64,000 bases of DNA from Luscinia megarhynchos. Taxonomy: Eukaryota > Chordata > Aves > Passeriformes > Turdidae. The notes under the pieces were generated by a model, which did not search any database, had not been told where the DNA came from, and saw only the letters and a list, made by a program, of their open reading frames with translations. Every line of letters begins with the position of its first letter. Position 1 is the stretch's first letter. Location: assembly GCA_034336665.1 (NCBI GenBank), contig JAPFBE010000002.1, forward strand, positions 80,544,905-80,608,904. The letters are read 5' to 3'. Shown one piece after another: positions 1 through 13,658 of the stretch. Position numbers and translations under genes: made by a program.

Positions 1-596
1 TTTTTAAATGGTCTTTAAACGTCCTCACAATTCTCCCCCACTCGAAATCCCAACCCAAATGGCAAGTATCCACTTAGTATCACAAAATATAAAGCTGTAA
101 ACAGGCACAGGGCTTTATAAACATCTGTGTTTTATTCCAGAATTCTGGTTTTTACATGCGGTGTTATAATCGTAATAAAGGACTATGAGGTTAATGAGCC
201 GGGGAAGAAGCAGCTGGTCAGAATTATTTCCCTTAATAACTTAAATTGAAAAGATGAGGCAGAATCCTCTAGCTTTCTTTTCTCTCCCAGGTACAGAAAC
301 ACCATAGTTTACTTGCTGTTATGTTCACCTCAGGTTTTAGAGCTGGCACTTCTCCAGCCCCAGCATAGAGATACAGCTCTGACATATCGGGATTAGCAAA
401 TGATTTGTTTAGATACTGCTATGGTTACATGGTAGGGACCCCATACGGCCCCAACATGTGGTGTCAGGCAGAAAATTTAAAATTGCAGGGCGTATCTAAA
501 GCATGGCTATAAGTGTTCCTTTTAATGTTTCATTATTTAAAACTCTCTTCACCTATTTTCTTACTGTTTTTACCTGATTGAATTTATTTTTAATAG

Positions 597-659
597 TTTT
601 GATAGTCTGACTCGTGCACTAAAAAATGCAGGAAAACTTGATATAAATAGTTTTTACAG
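597..659 (+). other. Exon-like segment, weak candidate only
   Basis: A 63-bp segment follows TTTTTAATAG and ends at CAG|GTATGT, a near-ideal donor. Only one frame is open (residues begin FDSLTRALKNAGKLD and end NSFY, leaving phase 2). The next VPS13B exon needs an incoming phase of 1, so direct splicing would frameshift to an early stop. It could be an alternative or poison exon, or chance. I do not recognise the peptide as VPS13B with any certainty. Confidence 0.15.
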
Positions 660-3600
660 GTATGTTTTTTGCTGATCTGTAAAATATGATGCAAGAGCAC
701 ATACGACTCTTTTGGAGCACATCCCCTGAAGATCTGCTTAGAAAATTAGTATTCTGAAGACAACATGATATATTGTCAGCCATCTGCAGTCATATTTGCT
801 TTGTAAATAAACTCAGTGTTCTTATACTGCCTGTGCAGATGTTTTATACAGTTTACATAACACTTCTTTTGCTAAAAATCTTAAGTGAGGTTTGCAAAAT
901 CATAAAGCTGCAGTATTCAGCTTATTGCCAAAATTATCCGAAAGGTTACATGTTTCTGTTTATTTGTAACATCTCTTGCAGAAGACACTGTAAAAATGTG
1001 AAAGCTGGTTTCACTTAAAAATCAGTTTTTTCAAGACAACACATTTAAAAACTCCTACTGTGACCTAAATGTATGACAGCAGCTTTCTACACTTCTACTA
1101 GTTAAGAGATGCAGTTTTGTAATTTTCCTTACCTGTGAGTTTCCAGTGCCTATATTGAGAAGTTTGTAATTTTTAAACACAATAATAATTTTTTAAAAAT
1201 AATAACCATCTACATAGTGTTGTTAATATTCCAAGTGAGGAGAATCATTCACACAAGCCCCAAAGTGAAAGTAAAATTCCTATTCTCCATCTAGTTAAAC
1301 ATGGATTTAAAACACTGGCTTAATTAAACTGTACTTTGGATTTATTAATCAAAATACGTTAAAATTTAACTTCAATTTTTAAAAAAAGCTTAGGAGTGAT
1401 GGAAGAGGTTAAAAATTGATTTGAAAATAGTTCTGTTTACATAATACAGTGGATACTTCAATATATATTAAGCGTAGTTAATAAAATGCAGATTTTCTGT
1501 AATTCAGAAATATTAGTTAGCCTCTCTTTGATCCACAAGAGTGGGAAGATACCACTGGTCATCTCAACACCATGTAAGAATGTGTATTTCGGCTTAAGGG
1601 AAAATGAGGTTATTGTACTAAGTGTTTCAGCTTTTTGCATGCATCATGTTTAGCACTTCTGACTCTTTATAAACACTTATCTTAACAGCTAACTTTAATT
1701 GTATGTTCCAAATTCACAAACATAATGGTATTGAGAAGAATAGCTTCTATGTCAACTAAATAATGATTTTGCAAAACTAGTAAATGTTAAATAACCGTCT
1801 CCCTGTTAACTGCTGGTAGGAATGAACTGCACAGACTCTGGCTTTGTTTGCAGTTTTGTGCATTAATTTCTGATGTGAGAAAACAAAGTTACTTTTTCTG
1901 CTGGCTGTGTTGGAGGCTCATGGCCTTGTTTGAAAAAAAATAAAGCAATTTTTATAATAAATTATTTTGGCAATCTGGATATCTCTTAGGATATTCTGAA
2001 CGTTGTCTTTCATTGTTTGTTTTTTTTTAAATGATACTTCATGAAATTTGTACTGTACTGGGCTGTGAAGATTTAAAACATCACCTTTAAGTTAATTCCT
2101 CGATTTTTTTTGCCCTTTGTATGAACTGTAAAGACATGTTTATTATTTGTCTTTTGGTGATCGTGGTGACATTCATTTTATTATTAAGAAAAATTACTTC
2201 AGTAATTCAGAATTTTTATTACATTTGCCTGGAAACCTCAATGAATTGAAAGATTATTTCAATTTATAAAAATACTTTAAAATACTCCAAAAACCCCTCA
2301 TTCATAAAGGCAGGATGATCAACAGCCTCCTCCAGTATTACTTGCCTTGGTGCTTTATGTTGTTTCCTTGCTTTTCTGACATCTTTAACATTAATTCCTT
2401 AATCTCTGTAAAAGAGCTGTGGTGAGCTTCCCTCTGCCCAACTAAGGTTCTTGTTTAATGAGTATCTGCAGCATTCATAGTGACCATCCCCATTGTATAA
2501 AGTCTAAATTACTCACATTTCTAGTAACATAAATACTAGTTTAGAAAATTGCCAAATAATTAGAGAGTATCTGATATAAATTCTTCGTTGTAAATGATGG
2601 TATTCTAGAAAGGCATACAATTGATACCAGTAAAGGCATGATTTTGTATTTAATGTAGACACAGCTGAACCTGGGATTAATAAATAATTGTCTATTTTTA
2701 GATTTTATTTGCCAGAAGATTATACAAAGAAAAGCTATTTATTTGGATGAGTTTATTAGCATCCCAGATGAACATTAGAGAATTTACAGAAAATCTGCAA
2801 ATGAAGAATCCAGACTGTGCTCTGTGCATTGAATATGCTCATAGGCAAATTCAATCAGAATTTTTTTTCTTGGTATTTATCCTGTGTGGGCATTTTTCAA
2901 TTAGTAGTACCCTGTATATCTTGAAAAGAACCTCCAATATGTCATGTAGTTACCTGGAAATCTTTCTGAAATCTCTTGAAACTACAGCACATTCCCAAGA
3001 CTTTCTAAAGATGCCTTCCCTCTTGTAGGTGTAAATAGAATTATTTACAGATCTGAGATGTAGTTCTTGCCTGTTTGTGTCTTGGTACAACCAGTTCAGT
3101 ATATGTGGGGATGCTCATCTGTCCTCTCTCCTTTATTATATGTAGGTTTCATAAGTTGATTGAGGCTTTTTGTTTTTACATGACAGATGTAAGTCTGTCA
3201 AAGTGGCACTGTAAGTCTTAAATTATCTTTAATGGACTTGTGGCATTTTATTCAAATTTGGAATTAAGTTAATATGATATTAGCAAGTGTACCTCTAAAA
3301 TTATTTATGTAAACTTACTTATGTAGTCCTATATATGTAAACTGAGTACACATTTGATGAAATAGCATTTTGATATGTGTCTACTGGAATTCACAAATAT
3401 TTTTGAAAGCATTGCCAAACGAGATAGCAACTGCAAAAAGGACCAGGATTGACTGTCCTTTAGAAAATTTGCCCATTTTATGTTCATAGTACCTAAGACT
3501 TGTATATCTTTCCCACCAAGTAACAAAGCACCACAAATTTAATATTTTTCAAAGTTGTTAGTTTTAAAGAAGATATTCGCTTTCAACTTGAGCCCTGTGT

Positions 3601-6111
3601 ATCAAGTTGCTGTTGAAGTGCACATACTAAAAAAAGGAAAAAAAGAAGTTAATGGCTGAACTGCCTGTGTAACTTTACCTACCTTGCAGTGTCATGACTT
3701 CAGCAGTATAACACACTGTGGCTATTTTTATTCAGGCTCATTGTTTGGCATTTATATGCTATTTATTTCAGCCTTGAACCACTAGTATAGAGCATGAAGT
3801 CTTAAGCAAGAGAAAGGAATACATGAATTAATTAGGACTTCCTATTTAAAAGATAAATATAGTTTTTTGTTCTTCCTTTACTTCCATTACTGCTACAGAA
3901 AAGCATAACCTTATGTGGAATTTCTAGTGTAGATCTTGCATGCCTTTCTAAGTTACTTTCATTTTCCTCAGCCTCTCTGCCTGTGGGTGCATTGTACTAA
4001 TTGAACACCCCAGAAATTATGTGAAATCATCTATGTGTTTTCTGTTGCCTCTGAGAACCTGTAATGTTTAAGAAAAAAGAAAACAGAAACCACAACTGTA
4101 TATTATTCAAATTACTTTTAAAAGAAGCTACATGAGGCATCTACTGCTGAAAAGATTTCAACTTTATAACTTCAAGTGCAAGACCAGTTGGTATCCATAG
4201 TCAAAACACTACAAATGTTCAACTGTTAAAGAAGGAATGAAAATAGCTCCCTTGGTGCCCTATTGCCATAGGGGAAGAATCCTGTTGCAATTCTCAAAAG
4301 CATAATGCAGTAGGAAACTGCAAAATACGGTTTTGGCAGATGATAGTCAGGTATTTATAAGTACAGAAGCTGAACTGTATTAAGAAGCTTCTGGGCAGTT
4401 TTCAGAGAATTTGCTAGTATTAGTTTAAAATCCATATTTTAAAAGCATGTAACTGAATGTTCTATTGAAAATCACTTAGAAGGAGATATATTGAGGCATT
4501 GCTCATTTTAACTAGATGATTAGCCCCCAATCCTCTTGAAATGTTTGTGTCACAGTTGAAGAAAAAGGTGTGGTAGCACTCTACCAATCATCGAGGGAGA
4601 GAGGACGCAATTCTGTTACCAGTGTGGTAGCATATATTGTGGTGCACAGTTAACTGTCTAAAGGAAATAATAATTCATGAATTTAGTAAGCTTTGCTCTG
4701 TTGTTTTTCGTAGTAGAACTTGAGAGAGATTATTAGGCATTCTCACAGCTTAGTTAGGAGTAATGCATTTGGATCTTGACTGATATTATTCTCTGCATTA
4801 ATAGAGGTGATGATATGTGGTCCTCACTTTCCTGCTGGCTTATGGGTGATATCAAGTATTTCAGCAAATATCTATTTCCCATGACTTCAGAGCCTTGGAG
4901 CATACCTCATCTCTTTTCTTCCTATTATATCTTATACAGATACATGGTCTGTGTATAGAATAGTCCTGTATGACTAATTCTTTCAATCCAGCCTATTTAA
5001 GATCACTTTGAGACTTCTGCTCTGTCAAAATATTATTCCCCTCCCTGACTTGCAAACGGTCTTTTTCTGTTGACACGTGTTTTCTCAGTGGCTTGCCTCT
5101 CCATGGCCTTTTGGCCTTCAGCTGAAGCTCTCTGTGCAGAATTTTGCGTGGACTTTGGAGGGTTTTTTAAATCAGCTGTTCTGCAGAATTGTCTACAGTG
5201 ATTACAACTTGTTTGTTGCATATGTGGAGGCTGATATCTTCATCAGTAAAATCTGTGTAAAGAGCCTGTAAAGTGCAGCTTCTGGTGGTACTTACAGAAT
5301 TACATTGGCGCTTACCTAGAATAATGCAGTGATAACCCACAAATAGGTTGCCTTTAGCAGAGGTTCTAACATAGCAGCTTGGCTCTGAGATCCACGTCCA
5401 GGTGGTTTGGACCTGGAGGTTTTCAAACCTGTTTGCTTTGGAGTTAACTCAGTAAATAGGCAATCATTTAAAAATGATGAAAAGAAAATAATTTAACCAG
5501 GACATGTGCATACTTTTTTATTTCTGTGCTTTCTGCTCTGGGATTTGGAGAATGTATAATGCATTTGGCATGCAGCATAGAGTGAATCAGGGAGGATAAA
5601 TACTGAATAAATGGTATTGTGAAACAGAAGTTTTCAGGTTTGAATGCTTAAAACGGACCCTTTAGGCAGATGGGAGCTGGATGCATTGTTCTGAGTATCT
5701 GTGTACACAATGCATGTATGCAGTGGCATACTTGATATCTTCTGTTTTATTGCTTGTTCCTTTCTTCCTACTGAACGTTGATCTAACGCTTTTCTAGAAT
5801 AAACAGAAATGTTGTTTTCTTAGGCAAAGTAGTCAGCTCAGTTATCACTTACATGTGAAGTTAAAATATGAGGCAACAACCAGTAGGAGAAGTGTATTTA
5901 TCTGTATTGAATCAGGTGGGATATTTGGCAGTTCCTGGGTCAGTACTGTTTGTGATTACTCTGGATAACTCAGCAGAACTGGTCACCACATTGATGTCCT
6001 GTAATGGCTGGGGCAGCTCAGGTCCCTGCAGGGCTCTGCCTTCTTGCATAGTGAAAATTATCATGTTTGCTTATGACTCTTTCTTTTCTCCTAAATAATT
6101 TACCCATCTCA

Positions 6112-6362
6112 GACCAGTGCAAGGACTTGAGGAAACAAGCTGAGGCAGGAGAGGTTTAGGTTGGATATCAGGAAAATATGGGAATGGAACAGGCTTCCCA
6201 GAGAAATGGTCACAGTACCAAATCTGACAGAGTTCAAGAAGTGTCTGGACAACATTCTCACACACATGATGTGGTTCTTGGGGTGTCCTGTACCAAGTCA
6301 GGAGTTGGATTTGAGCTCCTTGTGGGTCCCTTCCAGCTCAGCATATTATGTGATCTATTTAA
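6112..6362 (+). mobile_element. CR1 LINE fragment, 3' end, + orientation
   Basis: The segment follows the CR1 3' pattern in order: a GAGGTTTAGGTTGGATATCAG block, a GAACAGGCTTCCCAGAGAA block, CTGACAGAGTTCAAGAAG with GTCTGGACAA, then GGAGTTGGATTTGAGCTCCT and GTGGGTCCCTTCCAGCTCAG. The terminal ATTCTATG repeat is degraded. It is 5' truncated, as most bird CR1 copies are. Two short open frames cross it on the + strand and one on the - strand; all are artefacts of the repeat. Confidence 0.85.
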
Positions 6363-8349
6363 TTTTCTCTCTTATCCCTTCTAGGTAGCCTAGTTTCTTT
6401 AAAAATGTGTGATTAAATAACTTGTGAAATTTGTGTAGGGAATTCCTGTAGACTGCATAACTGAATCTGACTTTGCACTTGTTGATTCTCTAGGAGAACA
6501 CCATAGTATCAAGCCATAGTATTTCTTACTTTATCACTAAATTTTCCACCTTTTTTTTTTTCTGAATAGAATATGATCCAAAAGTAAGACTAGAGAGTAA
6601 ATGGAAGTAAGGATTTGTTGCCTGACTCCTTTGATTTCTAATTTCAATCCATTAAAGGAATTAGTGGAATTCTTGATAAATAAAAACTATCCATATGAAG
6701 ATTTTGTTTCTAATCTGCTTGAGAGTGTCTATTTTCAGTAGTTCCTCCATTCCTTGGAATTACTGTGTTTTACAAGTGACACTAAAAATCTTTGTAACGT
6801 GAAAAAATAGCCACAACAACCTTTCATTTGTGACTGAGGATGTCTTGGATAGAGCAAACAAAAAATTAGGAAATTGACTCATAATTTCTTCAGAGCTCCA
6901 AACACTTCTTACTTCAAAGCAATCTCGTGATCCATAAGAGTAATTGTAAATGGTACTGGTTCCATACAGAAAATGGAAAGAAATAGCCTTGATATTGCAA
7001 CATGTATCTGAATTCATTTTTCAGAGAGCTAAACAAGCTAAAATTCTCAAGCCTTTTTTAGCATCTTGAAAACCTGGACAGGAATGATTGTCTAAGGACT
7101 GAGAGTCAGCTTGATGATTAGATTTATAATACTGACTATTAGGTAGTTTTTTAGTTTCCTTCAAGAGGAAAAGACAACCAGATTTGGTAGAAACCTTTGT
7201 AAACTGCTGTAAACAGTTTGTGTTACTGAGTTTCTGAGTACCTGCTTTCCTAGTGATGTGTCCATTAACAGCCTCTGCTCTGAGTCAGTTTGGGCCACCC
7301 TGCAGTGTCTGACTGGAAACAGCTCTCTGGGTGTCAAAAAATGTTGGATTCCCCCATATTCTTTTATGAATAAAACAAATTGTTCTAAACACTTAATGTT
7401 TTTGAAAGCATTCAAATTTTATTTACTTGCTGACAATATGAAGTCCTTGTAGTATATCCTTCCTTTCTGTCTGTTTAGTCCTTTCTGTCAGTTGAATTTA
7501 GAGTTCTTAATTTTCCTTTTCTTTGCAGAATAGTAAGCATGATGGTTAAATATATAAACAACCTAAAAAGGAACAGGAGGAAATGATAATTGAGTGAGAT
7601 ATTCTTGCAATAAAAACATATAATTAAGGAAGACGTGCTATGTAGCTCAGCATAAGAATATTGCCAGTATCTTTTCATAGAGATGGTTCAGTAATAATTT
7701 AAGTAAAGCTGACATTTCTGTCTGCCGACACATTTTCTTTTTTTTCTTGGTCTTTGCTGCCTATTAAACTGTTTCCCTGAAGCCCCATCACCATATTCTC
7801 TACAGAAAATTCAAGTTTTGATCAAGTCATTTTGGGAAAAAAGTAGCTTTTCAGGATAACTAATTTGTTTCAAAAATATGCAGCACACAAGCTAAACATG
7901 AATATTCTAGCATGTTTGTGAAAAGTTCCAACTCAGCATATCACAAAGTTTTTCCTCAGTAAGAAAGACAAAATGCTAAATGGACTAAGTTCCATTCTTA
8001 ACATCAGAGATGATGTGAAATAACTGTAGGTTATATTTGCAGAAATGTGACTTCTTGTACATTGAAAAATGATGCCTTACAGCACTTTGTGCTAAACAGT
8101 GTATCCAGCAGTTTTGTTTTGCCTCATTATGTTACATCTTTGAGAATACTTCTATGTTATAATTCTGTAATTCAGCATTTGTAAGCACTTGGGTATGTAT
8201 ATTGATAAAGATAGGATATTTTTTTCTTTAAAAAGATGATGATGGCTTATAGAACATTCAATTCAAATTAGGCCTGTCTTATTTAGTTATGATTAACACA
8301 GAATGGACTCGTACATTAAATTTTTTCTATTAGCTACAGTAGGCTAATG

Positions 8350-8375
8350 TATATGCCACTTAGCTGTGGCATATA
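8350..8375. repeat. Perfect 10-bp inverted repeat, 6-base loop
   Basis: TATATGCCAC at 8350-8359 is exactly complementary to GTGGCATATA at 8366-8375, with TTAGCT between. The stem does not extend, so it is too short for a miRNA precursor. Nothing else around it suggests a function. Confidence 0.5.
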
Positions 8376-10119
8376 ACTTTAACATCTGAATTCTATCTGT
8401 GGGTCCTGCTGTGTGATTTAATAACTGCAGTTCTCTGCCTCACTTTCTCAATTTTTAAAATAAAAATAATGATGTTGACCCCCACACCCCTTATTTTTTT
8501 AAATGGTTTTCTGCTATAAACCTCAGTAGGAATTAGGTCATGAGAGCAGTATAAGTATGTTCTTAGTGAATGATTCTGAATATCAAAAGCTTTTTTTAAT
8601 TAAAAAAAAAAAGAATGGTGTTAAAATCTTGTAGAGTATGTATTCTTGGGCAAAGAATAACTTGCATGTGGGAACTGTGTTTAATATTACAGACTTAAGT
8701 GCCTTAGTTCATGGGAAAGTGTTTCCCCACTACTTCTGTTCTAGTGAAATACTCTAATATTGGTCTAAGCAACTAAACTAATTGATCTCAGAATTATTTT
8801 AAGCACTTGAATTTAAAACTCTATGCAAGTACTTGGAGTTTTTTTCTGAGATAAAATGGGGATGTAATGTTTGCATTGTAGGCATTCAAGGCAACCTTGA
8901 ATAGAGAGACATGCAGACATATTCTTCAGTAGTTAGACAGAATTTATTAACTTACTGTAGCAGCTATAATGTAAAAATAATTTTTCACAGTCATGTGAAC
9001 TTTGATGTGGCTTGAAGTATCTGTTTCCCTTCTCTGACTTAGCAGTTCAGGATGAAATGCAGGACCGTGTCTCTTAGATAAGCTGATTATTTTGCAGGAC
9101 AGTCATATTGGCTTTGTCCTTGATATTCCAAAGTAGACCAAAGTTTTATGATTAATTTTTATGTGGTGTAACTGCAATTTCTAACTCTTCAGCTCTCATT
9201 CTTTATTTTGGGATGTTACTGAAAATGGCTGTGGTGCCACAGGATAACTGATTGGTAAAGTCTGTTTGAATGTGGGTAAGCAAGCCATACTGGCAGTAAG
9301 CACAGTAGTAAAGAGGAGTCTTTTTCCCTTAGTTGACTCCCAGGCTAAAATTAAACAGACTTAGATATTTCCACTTAGGGATTTACAATGCATCTGCTTC
9401 GAGTCAGACAGCAGAAATATACTTTTAAATACTTTTATTATATAGAACTCATTGCTTGGGTGTTGTAGGCAGATCAGTAATTTTTATGGTATGCCTTAGT
9501 GAAAATGCCCTTCAAAACATTAAGAAAAAAACGTCAAAAAATTAAATTCTTCTCTCAGGTAGCATTTAAAATAATCAGATACTAAATTAATGATGCTAAC
9601 TCAACCTCTAAGCATCTGTATATCTATCATTCATGTGTCCTGAGACATCTGGGAGTCATGAGTGCTCAATGTTAAAATAATTAATGAAGCAGTTTATACA
9701 GCAAGACGATGTAATATTTTTTAAGTTACTTACTGAAAATATAAAAAACTTGTCAGAATTAGGTTTTATTGTAAGTCATTCAATTTGTTCATATTTCTGA
9801 TCCCTCCCTTAATAGAAAAAATAGTGCATCAACTTGAACTTCAGTTTACTGTAGAGGTTTTTGAGTTCATTTTTCTGGAAATAACATTAAGTTCTGTTTG
9901 GATACTGCAAACACCGAGCAGAATTTTGACAAAAATTTGCTAGGTTGGTCCTTTACTGCTGCAAAAGTTCATTTTCAGGTGCATAAATTACAAGATTATT
10001 TATTGTCTGTTCTTCCTAGTAATTTTTTTTTCCTGCAAAGAGTAGGGAGAAATAGTAATGCAGTTTACTAAATCACAAGGTTTCAGCATCTCCAAAAAGT
10101 GTTTTTTCCAAGGGTTTTC

Positions 10120-10800
10120 ATTTCCTCCCAAAGTGCTCTTTCACTTCCACATTCCTCTTTTGCTGTCCTGCTTCCCTTCATTCTTTTCTTGTGTCTCTTT
10201 GATACTTGAAGCCCTTTCCTGTTCTTTTGTGATGACTGAACATTTCTCAGCTCCACAGCTCTACTGCCGGGCTCTGCCATACTCACCTATCCTGCCTTTC
10301 CCCCCGGCCTCTGTTCTTTGCAGCTGTGTCCCCAGGGTGGGTGTCCTCTTCCACCTCACCAGAAGTGTACCACATTCCCTTTTCCCCCCGACTTTTTTCC
10401 CACAAGTCTCTGTGGAGGGACCCCCAGGCTCATGACCCCTCTCCTCCCTGCTTCTCCAGCAGCCTCTGCTCAGCACTGCAAGTGGGAGGAGGTGTCAGAA
10501 AGGTCCAACCCAAGCAGGAGGCCCCAGTTATCTTCTGCAGACCCCTTGGGAAGAAAAGTGCTGTTGTTGCAGCTGCCATCATCCAAGGGGACTTGTCAGG
10601 AAGCTCATCCACAGGATGAGAGTGCCAAGCATTGCTGTGCTCTGCTGCCTCCTGTTCGTCCTCCTCTGTCTGCATTCCCCCGTCTTCTATTCCTTCAGGA
10701 GAGAGTGGGAATTTGTGAAGGAAAGAAATTATTTGCCCAAGCTGAGCCTGGCAAATGACACCATGACTCAGGAAATTCTCAAACATTAAAGATTACACGG
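10120..10800. other. GC-elevated, pyrimidine-rich island inside intron
   Basis: This block stands out from its AT-rich surroundings: C/T-rich runs at 10,130-10,450, then mixed GC-rich sequence to about 10,770. Several overlapping ORFs of 67-146 codons cross it on both strands, as GC-richness lowers stop frequency. I see no CR1 or LTR hallmark in it. It may be an old inserted element, a retrocopy fragment or a conserved non-coding block. The most protein-like frame is the short one at 10616. Confidence 0.4.
10616..10789 (+). CDS. Hypothetical 57-residue signal-anchor-like ORF
   Basis: A 58-codon frame (57 aa plus TAA) starts at an ATG with A at -3. Residues about 6-20 are strongly hydrophobic (IAVLCCLLFVLLCLH), followed by a basic and aromatic stretch (YSFRREWEFVKERNYLPK) and one N-glycosylation sequon, NDT. 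That is the look of a type II signal anchor with the start of a lumenal stem, as in Golgi enzymes, but no catalytic domain follows before the stop. I do not recognise the family. It sits in the GC-elevated island within a VPS13B intron, same strand as the host gene. Chance, or a decayed first exon of a retrocopy, is at least as likely as a working micropeptide gene. Confidence 0.2.
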   Translation: MRVPSIAVLCCLLFVLLCLHSPVFYSFRREWEFVKERNYLPKLSLANDTMTQEILKH

Positions 10801-13658
10801 TGTTGGGTCCAATACTTATTTTTCAAATCTGTTACTAGATAGATGTAATAGATAACTCTGGCCAGAACTGAGATCTGGAAAGGAAACCCTATCATGCTAT
10901 GGGACTGAGGTCTGCTCTTTTTCTGAAATGTAAATTTAATTAAAAGGAGAAAAGGGGAGGGGAAGAAAAGAAAGTTCTCCAATCTTAATGAAATCCAGGA
11001 AACTTGAGCATTGCATTTTCATGGAGACAGAATAGCAATTAATATTTTTTTTAAGTGTGTGAGGAGTCTGCTGCCAGCTTCAGGCTTGATCCTCAAATCA
11101 GTGAGAATTTCCTTAAAAACTGGGGAGGATTCTTATTTTTTGACATGAAAACAGAAGGCAAATCCAAAACTTTTTTTACTAGATACTGATTTTGAAGAAA
11201 GCTGTTAACACAGAAAACAACTTCACATAGGTGATTAAACTGCCCTTAAGTACAGTGGCTGAGTAGCAAACACAGCAGCAAATTTCAGTAATTTAGTGTG
11301 ACAGAAGTGGCTTAGTAGGAAGCCAAAGTTACCTGCCAGTCAAATTGAAAGGCAAATAATGTAACTGCTTATCTTGAGTACTTCTACCGGGGTTTTTTTG
11401 TTTGCTTGTTTTGTTTTATTTTTTGAATATCCCAGGAACAAGCTATCAAAAGACAACTGGAAAAATGTTTGCCATTTGTGCTACCTTACTGTAGAATTTT
11501 ATCAGATTGTGCTAGTGTTGACTTCATTGAAGGGAAATGAGAGCTTCAGTTCAAAGCTTGATTTAATTGTATTGAACTTTTTAGTTGTATCTATTTTTTT
11601 CAGTAATCAAGAAACTCTGCTCAGTCACTAGAATGATGTGCTACAGAAACACCATATCTTCTTTTCAGGAGTCTGCTAGAAATGTGGGATTTTCTGTTGA
11701 CTGCCTGTAGGCTGCCTTTATGCTGCACTCATTGGGAGGTCTGTCTCCCACTTTTCATATCCCATATATATTAAACCTTTCATTAAGTATTGCTGACAAC
11801 AGGCAGTGTCTCTTAAAGATGCAGGAATCTTTTACGTTGGCATGTAAGTATCTTATAAAAGATAATGATTGTAGCATATATTTTATCAATCCTGTGTTAC
11901 CTTTTGCTTCCTTTTTCTCATTTCCTGCACATCCTGCCACAAGGCACGTTCACTGCTCTTACTTGCATGTTACCCCTTAGTGCTTGACATTGTTTTTTTC
12001 CTTTAACTGCAGATTTATTTCTTAGGTTTATTACTGACATTTAAAACCTTCAGCTCACATGGACTAGTCTGTGTATAGGAGTTCCTCACAGTGTGTGTTC
12101 CAACTCCAAGCCTGGGCTAGGCAGATGATTTATCTTCATGTATTTCTTGACTGCCATTTTCCCATTGTGCTCATCAGGCTTTGCTTGTGTCACCCCAGGT
12201 TGGTGGCTCTTCTGCCATTTGGAATTCAGCTGGTTTTAAAATTTTGTTATATACAATAAACTCATAACTTGTATTTTTTTAATTAATTTCCCATTTACAG
12301 TTTTGCTGATGTGTCTTTTGAGGCACATGTTTTTACTGTTTTTTGGAAAGTACATTGAATTGTGTGTCAAGCTTTCTGAAAGTATTTGAATTTATTATTA
12401 AATTCAGATTGCTGCATAATTACATTGTATACCACAGAGTAAATGTAGTATATATTGCTTTAGGAACTATGATTCTTGGTATTGTAGAACTACTGTAATT
12501 CTGTGGCATTTGGTGCTGGGATCTTCCAGTAACCAGGATTTCTGTTTTAAATTTATTTTGTTATTTATTTAATTATTTCATATATTAATTTGTAGTAAAA
12601 TTGCAATGCTTATGTGAAAAGATAAATGCCTACTACTACTTGCTACACTTTTTTGGTATAGTTGATACCTTTGTATTCCATTAACCCATTTGCTCTTGTA
12701 TTGTACAGCTCTGTAATTATGTTCTGCTGCAATACATACATTATATGTCCTATAAGAAAAAAAGCCTCACCAATGTATAATATAAGATTTTTAAGGTTTA
12801 ATGGAAAGTGCTTCATAAATGGGGTTTTAGTGTGTATGGTTTGATGTATATGCTAACATTTCTGGGCACTGACATAGTTTTTCTCCTATTTTGAGCCTTA
12901 ACATTTTCCAGGTAAGGTTTTCTTCACAAACATAAGTAAACTAGAAGTTTACTTTTAAGAAATAGAGTAGCCCTGTCTTGTAATCCTAGGTCCTAGAAAG
13001 TGAGATTTAAAGACAATGAAATACATTGTAAAGCTTAGGAAAATCCTAAGAGCTCACAGTGTGGAGTCCACCAGTGTTGTCAGTTAAAAAATTTGCCTTA
13101 TTTTGCCTAACTCATCCTCTAAAGAATATTCATGACCATGTTTACATGAAAAATGTTTGTCCTGAGCTTTGGGCAGAGCTAGTGTAAAGTAGGCCTGTCT
13201 TTATTGAAAGAACTCACTGTCCTAGACTATGGGGTTTTTTTAATTGAGGTTGTGGGGAGTCACGCATTATATTCTTCCCTTTCTGTCAAGGGTCCTATTG
13301 ACTCATTTTTTGCAGAATGTTAATGTTGGCTGAGAATTTGAGGGAAGGTGTTGTGTGTATTCAGTTACACAAGCAATTTTGTGAAAACAAGCATTTTTCT
13401 TGGGAGAAAGTTGTAATAAGCAAAATCAAAATGCAAGTTGTTGCATTTTTAAATGTGTGCATATCCCTAACGCTGGTAGTGCTGGTAAGTTTCTCACTTT
13501 GAATGTGTTATTGAAGTTTATCCTTTCAGTATTATTATTTATTGTACATGTATTCCAAGCCAAACAAAAGTTTGCATTATGTGCAAGAAAACTGAATGCA
13601 TGTAAAGAGATTCTTGAGCAGGTAGTTTACATTTTTTTCTCTTTTCTGTGGTGTGCAG

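Larger units (their letters stand above)
1..13658 (+). other. VPS13B: Intron (3' part) upstream of first visible VPS13B exon
   Basis: No exon that can be joined in frame to the exon at 13659 was found. The acceptor at the 3' end is a pyrimidine-rich run followed by GTGTGCAG. The stretch holds a CR1 fragment at 6.1-6.4 kb, a GC-elevated island at 10.1-10.8 kb, and a 10-bp perfect hairpin at 8350-8375. A weak exon-like segment lies at 597-659. The rest is AT-rich unique-looking sequence with short chance ORFs. The intron phase here is 1, because the exon supplies the last two bases of a glycine codon. Confidence 0.8.

Noticed and set aside
10318..10758. 146-codon + frame and overlapping - strand frames in the GC-rich island
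   Set aside because: Several frames are open at once on both strands because stops are rare in GC-rich sequence; composition is Pro/Ser/Cys-rich without domain features.
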